DNA from: Moraxella lacunata
GTDB lineage: Bacteria; Pseudomonadota; Gammaproteobacteria; Pseudomonadales; Moraxellaceae
Assembly (NCBI RefSeq): GCF_900453205.1
Contig: NZ_UGQU01000001.1
Coordinates: forward strand, 868,001 to 932,000
Direction of reading: 5' to 3'
Length of the DNA: 64,000 bases
The stretch's first letter is position 1. The number at the start of each line of letters is the position of its first letter. This document shows, in pieces, positions 1 to 8,579 of this stretch. The notes under the pieces are model-generated. The model was given only the letters and a program-made list of their open reading frames with translations, ran no database searches and was not told the DNA's origin. The translations under genes and the position numbers were made by a program.

Positions 1-768
1 ATCAATGGCTTTGGCATCAAGCTCAATAAACCGCCCTGTTTTTAGCTCTTTAGGCAATATCATGGTGCTATAACGGGTGCGAATCAGGCGTGAGACTTTA
101 AGCTCTTGGGACTCAAACATACGGCGAACTTCACGCTTGCGACCTTCTTTGATGGTGACGTGATACCATTTATTCACGCCCATGCCACCGCCTTCTTTGA
201 TGTCATCAAAGCGTGCTATGCCGTCTTCCAACTCAACGCCACGGGTCAGATTTTGGGCAATCTCTGGGGTAACTTCGCCAAGCACACGCACGGCGTATTC
301 ACGCACCACTTCGCTAGATGGGTGCATGAGACGATGAGCCAGCTCGCCATCATTGGTAAATAGTAGCAGACCTGATGAGTTAATATCCAGCCTGCCGACC
401 ATCACCCATCTGTCGCCTGTCAGCTTGGGCAGACGGTCAAACACCGTGGGGCGACCCTCGGGGTCGGACATGGAGCAAATCTCGCCTTCGGGCTTATAGT
501 AGGCGATGACACGGCGACGTTTCTCACGTTCGGCTTTAAGACGTACCAGTCGCCCGTCGATACGAATCTCATCACTCACTCTGGCTCTGTCGCCCAGCGT
601 TGCAGTTTTGCCATTGATGGAGATTCGTCCTGTTTTGATGATTTCTTCTAACTGGCGACGTGAACCCAAGCCCATGCGTGCTAGGAGTTTTTGCAGTTTT
701 TCGCCTTGGGGTTTGGCGGTATCTGTATGGGTGTCTACGGGTAATTCGGTGGTGTGGAGGGCATTCAT
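1..768 (-). CDS. rluB: 23S rRNA pseudouridine synthase RluB (3' end outside window)
   Basis: RsuA/RluB-family pseudouridine synthase, expected to modify helix 80-90 of 23S rRNA. I translated it from the minus strand: it begins at ATG 766-768 and stays open to base 1, 256 codons, so its C-terminus is cut by the window edge. An N-terminal S4 RNA-binding domain ([19 protein letters not shown], about residues 19-37) is followed by the catalytic domain with [17 protein letters not shown], which holds the catalytic Asp. Later come the [12 protein letters not shown] block and the SRLIRTRY block typical of the family. The family member could in principle be another RsuA-type enzyme, but the S4 domain and length favour RluB. 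Confidence 0.9.
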   Translation of the reverse strand, partial: MNALHTTELPVDTHTDTAKPQGEKLQKLLARMGLGSRRQLEEIIKTGRISINGKTATLGDRARVSDEIRIDGRLVRLKAEREKRRRVIAYYKPEGEICSMSDPEGRPTVFDRLPKLTGDRWVMVGRLDINSSGLLLFTNDGELAHRLMHPSSEVVREYAVRVLGEVTPEIAQNLTRGVELEDGIARFDDIKEGGGMGVNKWYHVTIKEGRKREVRRMFESQELKVSRLIRTRYSTMILPKELKTGRFIELDAKAID

Positions 769-898
769 GATGTATTCCTGTGTGGGGAGTTTAACATTTC
801 ACAATGTTATTTATATTCAAGCAATGATTTGCTTAGAAAAATGAACAGTCATTATATCATAGTTTTGCCATATAAAGGTATTTACTTTGTACCTACAA

Positions 899-932
899 AA
901 ATACCCCGTCAAAAAACAGGGTATTTTATTTT
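899..932 (-). terminator. terminator of htpG
   Basis: ATACCC and GGGTAT form a stem around an A-rich loop just downstream of the htpG stop. On the minus strand the stem is followed by a run of five T. Confidence 0.6.
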
Positions 933-952
933 ACAAACAACCATTAAAGCGA

Positions 953-2888
953 TTATTTCAACAGCAGTTTGTTAATCCGCTTTAAATACCCCGCAGGGTC
1001 ATCAGGCTGTCCGCCATCTGCGATTAGGGCTTGGTCAAAGATAACTTCGGCTAGGTCGTCAAAATCGCCACTGTTTTCAAGCCGTGCAATCAGCGGATGC
1101 GTGGGGTTAATTTCAAGCGTGGGCTTGACATCAGGCACAGGCTGTCCCATTGCTTTTAGCATTTGAGCCATTTGTGGGGTTAGCTCGCCATCGCCCACGA
1201 CAAGACAGGCAGGAGAGTCCACCAGACGGCTCGTTACTCGCACGTCTTTGGCTCGTCCGCCAAGCACGCCTTTTAGGCGTTCTACCACAGGCTTGAAGGC
1301 TTCTTCTTGTTTTTTGACTTCTTCTTTTTCAGCGTCATCGGTCAAATCGCCCAAATCCACCGCCCCTTTGGCAACATTTTGTAAGGGCGTGCCGTCAAAT
1401 TCGGTCAAAAAGTTCATCGCCCATTCGTCCACTTTTGACGTCATCAGGATAACTTCAATGCCTTTTTTGTTAAATAGCTCAAGCTGTGGGCTGTTTTTGG
1501 CAGAGACTAGGTTTTCGGCAGTTAGGTAATAAATCGCCTTTTGACCGTCTTTCATACGTGCCTTGTAGTCGGCAAAACTGGTCTCAACACTGTCATTTGT
1601 GCTGGTGGCATAGCGGAGCAGTTTGGCGATACGCTCTTGGTTGGCTCTATCTTCACCCAAGCCTTCTTTGATGACATCGCCAAACTCTTTGTAAAAGTCG
1701 GCAAATTTGGCTTGTTTGGCTTCATCTTCGCTATTGGCTAGGCTTGCCAATAGGGTCAGCACACGGCGGGCGTTGCCTTCACGAATGGACTTGACATCAC
1801 GAGACTCTTGCAAAATCTCACGGCTGACGTTAAGTGGCAAGTCCGCACTGTCAATCACACCCTTGACAAAACGCAGGTACATGGGGAGAAGCTGTTCGGC
1901 ATCGTCCATGATAAACACACGCTTGACATAGAGTTTTAGCCCACGTTGCTGTTCACGGGCGTACAGGTCAAATGGGGCTTTTTTGGGGATATATAGGAGC
2001 TGAGTGTACTGCACACGCCCTTCGACTCGGTTGTGCGTCCAAGTCAGTGGCTCATCAAAATCATAGCTTACGGTTTTATAAAACTCGCTGTACTCATCAT
2101 CACCAATCTCGCTTGGCGTGCGTGTCCATAGGGCGGACGCTTTGTTAATGGTTTCCCACTCGTCCGTCAAAATCATCTCGCCATTTGGCACAGGGGCGTT
2201 TTCGTCCTGCTCGGCATCTTCTTGCCACACTTCTTTACGCATTTGAATGGGCAGACTAATGTGGTCAGAATATTTGCTTACGAGCGACTTGATTTTGTAG
2301 CGGTCAAGGTAGCTGTATTCGCCGTCTTCACGCTCCACAAACTCATCTTTTAGGTGTAAGGTAATGCTTGTGCCACGGGCAGGTTTGTCAATGGTTTCGG
2401 TCGTGAATGAGCCTGTGCCGTCCGATACCCAGCGTACACCCTCACTGCTTGACTCGCCAGCTTTGCGAGTTTCTACCGTGATTTTGTCCGCCACGATAAA
2501 GCCCGAGTAAAAGCCCACGCCAAACTGTCCGATAAGGTTGCCGTCTTTTTTGTCAGCATCTGAGAGTTTATCCAAAAAGGCTTTGGTGCCTGATTTGGCG
2601 ATCGTGCCTAAGTTGTCAATCACGTCCGCTTCGTTCATGCCAATGCCATTATCACTAATGGTCAAGGTCTTGGCATCTTTGTCGATTTCAATACGAATGG
2701 CAAGTTCGCCGTCATTTTCGTAAAGGCTGTCATCACTGGTTGCCAAAAAGCGTAATTTGTCGCAAGCGTCAGACGCATTAGACACCAGCTCACGGATAAA
2801 AATGTCAGGGTTTGAGTAGAGCGAATGCGTTACAAGGTGCAGAAGCTGATTAACTTCGGTTTCAAAGGTATGGGTTTTTTACAGTCAT
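953..2888 (-). CDS. htpG: Hsp90-family chaperone HtpG, frameshifted near the start
   Basis: Bacterial Hsp90, an ATP-dependent cytosolic chaperone. Visible are the GHKL ATPase blocks [31 protein letters not shown] and [11 protein letters not shown], then the middle and C-terminal dimerisation domains, with a normal C-terminus. The main frame has no usual start before a GTG at 2785, which would delete the strand and helix carrying the catalytic Glu of [11 protein letters not shown]. Upstream, the same frame still encodes a correct N-terminus ([20 protein letters not shown] and on) back to a TAA at 2879-2881. An ATG at 2886-2888 with an AGGA seven bases upstream lies one base out of frame. Removing one base from the T6 run at 2875-2880 (plus strand) restores [14 protein letters not shown]. 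So the gene is intact except for a +1 slip in a homopolymer, from error, phase variation or mutation. Confidence 0.88.
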
Positions 2889-2893
2889 AAAAA

Positions 2894-2921
2894 TATCCTG
2901 CTAATGAAAATTAACAGGATA
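2894..2921 (-). promoter_or_regulatory. hairpin overlapping the htpG ribosome-binding site (terminator or RNA thermometer)
   Basis: On the minus-strand transcript a 12-bp stem (TATCCTGTTAAT with ATTAGCAGGATA, one G-U pair, loop TTTC) is followed by five U and then the htpG ATG at 2888. The AGGA Shine-Dalgarno lies inside the 3' arm, paired with UCCU. The U-run makes it a plausible terminator for the upstream gene. The SD pairing ahead of a heat-shock gene also fits a translational thermosensor. Confidence 0.5.
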
Positions 2922-2957
2922 AAAATAGGGATAGGGGCGAATTTTTCAAGGGTGAAA

Positions 2958-3497
2958 TTATTGGACTTTTCTTGGCATGTCTTCTTTTTCTGCTCTTTCG
3001 CTTGCTTGCTCTCTCAAATTGAGCAAGTTGCATTTTGGCACGGACTCAAACATTGCTCTTAGCAGTTCATCGTTAGCAAACAAAGTTTTGCCAATATCAC
3101 CGCCATCGTTATATTTGGCAAATACAGTCATGTACTGTGCGTAGTCTGCCTTATCATACTCATCAAGGTTTATAAAACGGATAAAATCGCCATTGCCTGC
3201 ACGCAACTCTTTAAACATCTCTTGACCGAGCGGTGTGTCGAAAAAATTGTCCATGAGTTGTCGTTCGTTTTCGGTCAAAAACCCATCAATGTGCTTGACT
3301 GCCAACTCATCCAAAATGGGTTTGAGTATGTCGCTCACGCATTGCTGTTTTTTGACATCCACGCCATTAAAGCTTTCCACCACAGATTCTGCCATTGCCC
3401 CATTAAATACAAGTTTGGTAAAATCAGCGGTCGCCCCTGTATAAGCAAACACCTGAGTTGAAAATAGCAAACATGCGCCCAAAAGATATTTTTTCAT
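2958..3497 (-). CDS. secreted hypothetical protein
   Basis: 179 residues with a clear signal peptide (MKKYLLGACLLFSTQVFA, cleavage after A18), so probably periplasmic. The mature part has a charged helical segment (ENERQLMDNFFDTPLGQEM, about residues 81-99) that faintly recalls the DUF2059 type of periplasmic protein, and two cysteines that could pair. The C-terminus is highly charged (ASERAEKEDMPRKVQ). I do not recognise a function. It lies 70 bases upstream of htpG on the same strand, separated from it by the hairpin at 2894-2921, so some read-through into htpG is possible. Confidence 0.75.
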   Translation of the reverse strand: MKKYLLGACLLFSTQVFAYTGATADFTKLVFNGAMAESVVESFNGVDVKKQQCVSDILKPILDELAVKHIDGFLTENERQLMDNFFDTPLGQEMFKELRAGNGDFIRFINLDEYDKADYAQYMTVFAKYNDGGDIGKTLFANDELLRAMFESVPKCNLLNLREQASERAEKEDMPRKVQ

Positions 3498-3685
3498 GCA
3501 ACCTCTCTGTAAATAGGCTTGTTATAAATGGGTTTTCCCCAAATTACATAGATGCAAGGAAATCATCGTAGGTAGATAGGTATGATGCACCTGATGGTTT
3601 TTTAAAACATAACACATCATACCACAAATCATATTACCTTCATACAACAAAGCACCAGTAGCCTCTTTGTATCACATAAAACTGC

Positions 3686-3931
3686 TTAGCGCACCTGTCG
3701 ATATTCTGCATTTGGCACATACGAATTTGCCGTCGCCTTTGGCATGACTATCCACAGGATAAAGTAGATAAGCACCCCTGGCACGGCAGCACTGGCGACC
3801 GAGATGATGACAAACAGAAGTCGCACCATCGTGGGCGACCAACCCAGATATTCTGCGATACCGCCCATCACGCCTGCTATCATGCGATGATGACGTGAAC
3901 GATGTAATTTATATAATTTTGCTTGTGCCAT
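3686..3931 (-). CDS. PspC-domain small membrane protein
   Basis: 81-residue protein matching the PspC domain. It has a basic start, then HHRMIAGVMGGIAEYLGWSP, then VRLLFVIISVASAAVPGVLI, one membrane segment (about residues 39-64), and the family's ILWIVMPK end. In enteric bacteria PspC works with PspA/B in the envelope phage-shock response, but here no other psp gene is present. Stand-alone PspC-domain proteins of this size are common and mostly uncharacterised. It is divergent from nadR, with a 168-base gap that must hold both promoters. Confidence 0.85.
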   Translation of the reverse strand: MAQAKLYKLHRSRHHRMIAGVMGGIAEYLGWSPTMVRLLFVIISVASAAVPGVLIYFILWIVMPKATANSYVPNAEYRQVR

Positions 3932-4099
3932 GATAAAACCTTATTTGTTACTTTTATTTACTATTACCTTCACAAATTTGCGTATAATATAAATAAACTT
4001 GGTTGAAAAGAATGTTTACGATAACAGCCAACACCATGATTTTCAAGCAATTTTACTCAATCTTACGATTTTCACTTAACATTACAAAAAGGTGACATA

Positions 4100-5122
4100 A
4101 TGAACACAGGCATTCTCATCGGACATTTTGAACCCCTACATTTAGGGCATTTGGCGGACATCAATCACGCCTCAGGGCAAGTGGATACCTTGCACATCGT
4201 GGTATTGCCCAAAGATGGTAACAGTCCCTTTAAGCCAACTTTGCAAGACAAAGCCCGAGCCGTGCAAGTGGCGTGTGAATTTTTTGGGTTTATTAAAGTA
4301 CATACGGCTGATAGTTTAAATTTAACTGATGTAAATGGGCAAACTTGGGCTTATGATGAGCCAAACTCTGATACATCGCTGATTGATGTAATTATTAACG
4401 CCCTACAAATCAATGACACGCCCACCCTATTTATCAAATCATTTGCCAAAAATAATCTTTTAAATAACCAAACCTATCAAACCGCCCTATTACCCGATAA
4501 TCATTATAATAACGCCGCCATTTATCAAAATCCCATTGCTCATTTTCACGCTATTGCCCCGTCCGCCAAACAAAACTGCACCAAAACCGTCTGTATCGTG
4601 GGCGGTGAAAGCTCGGGCAAAACCACACTTGTGCATAAACTTGCCAATCATTATGGGGCAAATTTTGTCCTAGAAATGGGGCGACTTTATACCCACAGCG
4701 ATTTGGGTGGTACGGAGATTGGATTGCAATACAGCGATTATCCTGTTATCGCCAATCAGCATTATTTGGCAATTCAAAACGCCCTAAAAAATGCCATTAG
4801 CCCGATTACCATTATTGATACCGATTTTATTACCACCCAAGCCTTTTGTGAAACGTATGAAAATCGCACTCATCCTGTATTAACGGCATTTTGTGAAAAT
4901 GTCAAAATGGATTATACCATTATGCTCGATAATAACGTCAAATGGGTTGCAGACGGAATGCGGTCATTAGGCTCGGATGATGAACGCAGTGCTTTTTCAA
5001 AGACGCTCATGAGATTATTTGACAAACATCAAATTACCCCACATATTATTAACGATAAAGACTATCACGACAGATATTTATCGGCGGTCAAATTTATTGA
5101 TGCTGTTATTTTTAATAAATGA
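4100..5122 (+). CDS. nadR: NadR-type nicotinamide-nucleotide adenylyltransferase / ribosylnicotinamide kinase
   Basis: Bifunctional NAD salvage enzyme: it phosphorylates nicotinamide riboside and adenylates NMN to NAD. The N-terminal nucleotidyltransferase domain has GHFEPLHLGH (residues 8-17), the GxFxPxHxGH signature. The C-terminal kinase domain has a Walker A motif GGESSGKTT (about 167-175) and a later IIDTDFITT block. At 340 residues it lacks the N-terminal helix-turn-helix repressor domain of the enteric NadR, so it should be an enzyme only. The start ATG follows AAAAAGGTGAC, with a usable Shine-Dalgarno. No pnuC transporter gene is adjacent. Confidence 0.88.
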   Translation: MNTGILIGHFEPLHLGHLADINHASGQVDTLHIVVLPKDGNSPFKPTLQDKARAVQVACEFFGFIKVHTADSLNLTDVNGQTWAYDEPNSDTSLIDVIINALQINDTPTLFIKSFAKNNLLNNQTYQTALLPDNHYNNAAIYQNPIAHFHAIAPSAKQNCTKTVCIVGGESSGKTTLVHKLANHYGANFVLEMGRLYTHSDLGGTEIGLQYSDYPVIANQHYLAIQNALKNAISPITIIDTDFITTQAFCETYENRTHPVLTAFCENVKMDYTIMLDNNVKWVADGMRSLGSDDERSAFSKTLMRLFDKHQITPHIINDKDYHDRYLSAVKFIDAVIFNK

Positions 5123-5157
5123 TTTAAAACACCATCACCTTGACAATTTAAGTCCAA

Positions 5158-5184
5158 AAAAATCGGGGATATGCCCCGATTTAT
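5158..5184. terminator. bidirectional terminator between nadR and the carboxypeptidase gene
   Basis: AAATCGGGG and CCCCGATTT form a stem with a 5-base loop. An A-run precedes it and a T-rich stretch follows, in the convergent gap between the two genes. Confidence 0.75.
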
Positions 5185-5254
5185 AATAACGAATGGTTTT
5201 TTAAATGATGTTTTAAGATGATTTTTGCAAACCTTTTAAAACAGTTTTAAAATT

Positions 5255-6412
5255 TTAAAACAACCCTTTTATCCAATCAACCAAACTCTCCCACAGACGA
5301 CTGACAAAGCCCGCTTGCTCCACGTCATCACCTGCGATAATGGGTGTACTGGCAACGGTCTTGCCATCCATGACTGCCATCATCTGACCAAGCTCTTGCC
5401 CTTTTTTGATGGGGGCGGTAATGCTGTCATTGAGCTTGATGGCGGTGGTAAAATTGCCCGTTTGGTTTTTGGTGGTGAGTACTTTTAGGTCGCTTAGCGT
5501 GCTGGCAGTTACCGTATCTGCCTTGCCAAACTTCACAGGTATCGCCCCTGCGTCTGTGCCTTGGGGGGCAACCATCACATTGGTAAAATGCCCAAAGCCG
5601 AAGTCCAGCAGTTCACGAGCTTGGTCGGCACGGGCTTGCATGCTCTTTGCCCCAAGCACGATGGCAATCAGACGCATGTTATCTTTGTGACTTGACGCCG
5701 CCAATGAATAACCCGACTCGGCGGTGTGTCCTGTTTTTAGACCATCGACGGTGGCGTCCGTGAACAATAAGGCGTTACGGTTGCCTTGTTTGATGTTGTT
5801 ATAGGTAAATTCTTTTTCGCTATAAATGGGGTAGTACTGTGCCGAGTTCTTGATGACCGTGCGTGCCAATACTGCCAAATCCTGAGCCGATGAGCGATGT
5901 CCTTCGGCAGGCATGCCTGTGGCATTGGCAAAGTGAGTATTGGTCATGCCCAGCTTGGCAGCTTCATCATTCATAATCACCGCAAAGGCAGATTCTGACC
6001 CTGAGATATGCTCCGCCACGGCAATTGACGCATCATTACCCGACTGTATGATGATACCCCGTAGCATGTCAATGGCGGTAGCACTCTCGCCCAGTGGCAC
6101 ATACATGCATGACTGACTGCTTGACCCACGACACCATGCCTTCTCGCTGACCTTGATGGGCGTGGTCTCAGACAGCTCGCCTGAGAGCAGTTTTTGCTCC
6201 AAGATATAACTGGTCATCATCTTGGTCAATGACGCTGGGGGCAGTGGTTCGTTGGCGTTATTTTGGGCAAGTATTGTGCCTGTGTCATAATCCATAAGTA
6301 CATAGGCAGCATTGTCTTGCTTGGGGGGATTAATGCCGTTATTGGCAAGGGCGGTGACAGAGACTGTCAAAAACGCCAAGGCTAGGGAAGTTTTCTTAAA
6401 AAAAGTCATCAT
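5255..6412 (-). CDS. D-alanyl-D-alanine carboxypeptidase (PBP5/6 family)
   Basis: Low-molecular-weight penicillin-binding protein that trims the terminal D-Ala of peptidoglycan stem peptides in the periplasm. Signal peptide at residues 1-23 (ends TALA). All three active-site motifs are present: SLTK (61-64), SGN (124-126) and KTG (226-228). After the catalytic domain comes the all-beta PBP5 C-terminal domain. The last residues (FVSRLWESLVDWIKGLF) form an amphipathic helix that anchors the protein to the inner membrane. 385 residues is the usual size. It could be named dacA or dacC; reading alone does not separate them. Confidence 0.92.
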   Translation of the reverse strand: MMTFFKKTSLALAFLTVSVTALANNGINPPKQDNAAYVLMDYDTGTILAQNNANEPLPPASLTKMMTSYILEQKLLSGELSETTPIKVSEKAWCRGSSSQSCMYVPLGESATAIDMLRGIIIQSGNDASIAVAEHISGSESAFAVIMNDEAAKLGMTNTHFANATGMPAEGHRSSAQDLAVLARTVIKNSAQYYPIYSEKEFTYNNIKQGNRNALLFTDATVDGLKTGHTAESGYSLAASSHKDNMRLIAIVLGAKSMQARADQARELLDFGFGHFTNVMVAPQGTDAGAIPVKFGKADTVTASTLSDLKVLTTKNQTGNFTTAIKLNDSITAPIKKGQELGQMMAVMDGKTVASTPIIAGDDVEQAGFVSRLWESLVDWIKGLF

Positions 6413-6532
6413 ACCGCAAATTCACTCAAATTTATGCATAAAAATTGCTAACTATACCAAACTTTACTAAAAATATAAAATTGTTTTTGTCGTTTTGACA
6501 AAATTCCTTTTGGTCATCCAGTCCAAACTGCT

Positions 6533-7048
6533 TTAAAATGCTCGGCTCACATTGGCAAAATCGGTGCATAGTTCTCGGTTTTCGTTTTGGGGGAAACTTT
6601 TTATCCATGAACGCACGCTTTGGAGTACCGCTCGGTAATCTCGCTGTGTGGACAAATAATCCAATATCTCTTCGGGGTCGTCAGCACTGGGAATGAATGC
6701 TCGAAGCTGATTATTATAGGCTTCATAAAACTGGCTCTTTTGTCGTCCGCTTAACATCTGTGGGCATATCTCTGCCATGACTTGCACCAATGCCAACTCG
6801 TATTTGGTCACTCGAATGTCTGCCACGTCATTGGCACTGATGGTGTAGGCTTTGGCGGTTTTGGTGCTTTTGGCATGGGTCTGCATGGGTAGGCTTGCGG
6901 TAACACAAGTTACCAAAATAATGATAAAAGTTTTTAATAATTTAGCGACATCTGCCACATCAACGCCATGGCAACGCACCATCAGCTCACGGCGGACAGT
7001 GGCAACAGCAGACTTGGCAAGACTTTTGAGAGATACTGACATAAGCAT
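6533..7048 (-). CDS. exported hypothetical protein
   Basis: 171 residues in this reading. A hydrophobic stretch (LLKTFIIILVTCVTASLPM, about residues 37-55) followed by THA/KS looks like a signal peptide, so the true start may be the Met at residue 23 (about position 6982). The mature part is helical with two cysteines (EICPQM, ELCTDF) and a conserved-looking centre (FYEAYNNQLRAFIPSADDP, then STQRDYRAVLQSVRSWIKSF). I recognise no named family. Divergent from ruvB. Confidence 0.7.
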   Translation of the reverse strand: MLMSVSLKSLAKSAVATVRRELMVRCHGVDVADVAKLLKTFIIILVTCVTASLPMQTHAKSTKTAKAYTISANDVADIRVTKYELALVQVMAEICPQMLSGRQKSQFYEAYNNQLRAFIPSADDPEEILDYLSTQRDYRAVLQSVRSWIKSFPQNENRELCTDFANVSRAF

Positions 7049-7314
7049 GGGCGATAACCGACTTATTGACTAAATTAACGGCACTATCATACCCATAAAT
7101 CTTTAAAACAATATCTCAAATTTAACCAAAAATGTAGAATAATTGTGTTTTAAAATTAAGTTTAGCAACGATACAGCAACAGTTGTGTTTTACTTGTAAA
7201 TGGCGGGGTCTGACGTAGGTTTTTATCTGCACTTTTTGAAAAATTAATTCATAAAATCATCACATTGTCTGCATTTTTCTTTATAATAGCCCTTTTAATT
7301 TTAACAACATCATC

Positions 7315-8298
7315 ATGAATCACAACCGCCTAATTGACCCCAATACCAAAAAAGACGACAATCTTGACCGTGCCATTCGCCCCACCACCCTATCTGACTA
7401 CATCGGACAACCCAAAGTGCGTGAGCAGATGGAAGTGTTTATCACCGCCGCCAGACAACGAGGCGAGGCGTTAGACCATACGCTGATTTTTGGCCCGCCT
7501 GGTCTGGGTAAAACCACTCTTGCTAACATCATCGCTCGTGAGATGGGCGGAAATTTACGCTCCACCAGTGGCCCTGTGTTGGAGCGAGCAGGCGATTTGG
7601 CTGCCATGCTCACCAACCTAGAAGAAGGGGACGTGCTGTTTATTGATGAGATTCATCGCCTATCACCTGTCATTGAGGAGATACTCTACCCTGCAATGGA
7701 GGATTTTCAGCTTGACATCATGATAGGTGAGGGCCCTGCCGCCCGTTCCATCAAGCTTGACCTACCCCCTTTTACGCTCGTGGCGGCGACCACTCGGGCG
7801 GGGCTTTTGACATCGCCCTTGCGTGATAGATTTGGTATCGTCCAACGCCTTGAATTTTATGATGTAGCGGACTTGACTACTATTGTGAGACGTTCGGCAC
7901 GCCTGTTGGGCATTGACATGGAGGAGCCAGGAGCGGTAGAAGTCGCCAGACGCTCTCGTGGCACACCTCGTATCGCCAACCGTCTATTACGCCGTGTGCG
8001 TGATTATGCCGAGGTCAAGGGCGATGGCGTGGTTACAGGGCAAATGGCAAGCCTTGCCCTAGATATGCTCTCGGTGGATAAGCAGGGGCTTGACCATTTA
8101 GACAGGCGTTATTTGTCCATGCTAAAAGAGCGTTTTGATGGGCGACCTGCGGGCGTGGAAGCGATTGCGGCGGCGATGGCGGAGGATAGAGGGACACTGG
8201 AGGACGTGATAGAGCCATATCTTATTCAGCAGGGTTATATCCAACGCACCCCAAAGGGACGGATATTGTTGGATAAGGGCATGATGGTAGAGGATTAG
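7315..8298 (+). CDS. ruvB: Holliday junction branch migration ATPase RuvB
   Basis: AAA+ motor of the RuvAB complex that drives branch migration of Holliday junctions in recombination repair. Walker [10 protein letters not shown] (residues 60-68), Walker B with DEIH (111-114), and the sensor/arginine-finger block [17 protein letters not shown] about residue 160. The C-terminal winged-helix domain ends [14 protein letters not shown]. 327 residues, slightly short of the common 335-345, mainly at the N-terminus. ruvA and ruvC are not in the window, so the gene stands alone, as is frequent in Moraxellaceae. A -10-like TATAAT lies at 7282-7287. Confidence 0.97.
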   Translation: MNHNRLIDPNTKKDDNLDRAIRPTTLSDYIGQPKVREQMEVFITAARQRGEALDHTLIFGPPGLGKTTLANIIAREMGGNLRSTSGPVLERAGDLAAMLTNLEEGDVLFIDEIHRLSPVIEEILYPAMEDFQLDIMIGEGPAARSIKLDLPPFTLVAATTRAGLLTSPLRDRFGIVQRLEFYDVADLTTIVRRSARLLGIDMEEPGAVEVARRSRGTPRIANRLLRRVRDYAEVKGDGVVTGQMASLALDMLSVDKQGLDHLDRRYLSMLKERFDGRPAGVEAIAAAMAEDRGTLEDVIEPYLIQQGYIQRTPKGRILLDKGMMVED

Positions 8299-8338
8299 GT
8301 GTGTTCACTTACTGTTCAATTAAGGCACTTTTTGCAAT

Positions 8339-8390
8339 GGGGCAAATTGCAATTTTTCCTTGATAAATCAATTTCTTATATAAAGTTAAG
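8339..8390 (+). repeat. dispersed repeat, family D copy 1
   Basis: GGGCAAATTGCAATTTTTCC followed by GATAAATCAAT..CTTATATAAAGTTAAG. The second half recurs at 16633-16663 and the first half at 43525-43545. Confidence 0.55.
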
Positions 8391-8439
8391 TGGGTCAATC
8401 TATCATTTTATTTAGCCCCATTACAGCCATAGAACCCTA

Positions 8440-8530
8440 AATTACTATAATTTTGATACATGGGTGTAGGGACGTGCTGAGCACGTCCGATAAAATCGTT
8501 ATATCATCACGGGCGTGGAAAGCACGCCCC
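8440..8530 (-). repeat. partial copy of repeat family A plus hairpin
   Basis: ATTACTATAATTTTGATACATGGGTGTAGGGACGTGCTGAGCACGTCC is, in reverse complement, similar to the right half of the element at 13076-13223. It is followed by a second hairpin, GGGCGTG(gaaag)CACGCCC, at 8511-8529, near the end of the RND permease gene. Confidence 0.5.
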
Positions 8531-8549
8531 TTGACGTGGTTTTGACCAA

Positions 8550-8579
8550 TTAAGCCGTCTTAGATTAAGCCGTCTTAGA
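8550..8579. repeat. 15-bp tandem duplication at the 3' end of the RND permease gene
   Basis: Two perfect copies of TTAAGCCGTCTTAGA, 8550-8564 and 8565-8579. The inner copy holds the true stop, so the duplication repeats the last codons (SKTA and stop) without changing the protein. Confidence 0.85.

Noticed and set aside
2783..2785. GTG 2785 as the htpG start
   Set aside because: It would remove the catalytic Glu helix although the full N-terminus is encoded upstream.
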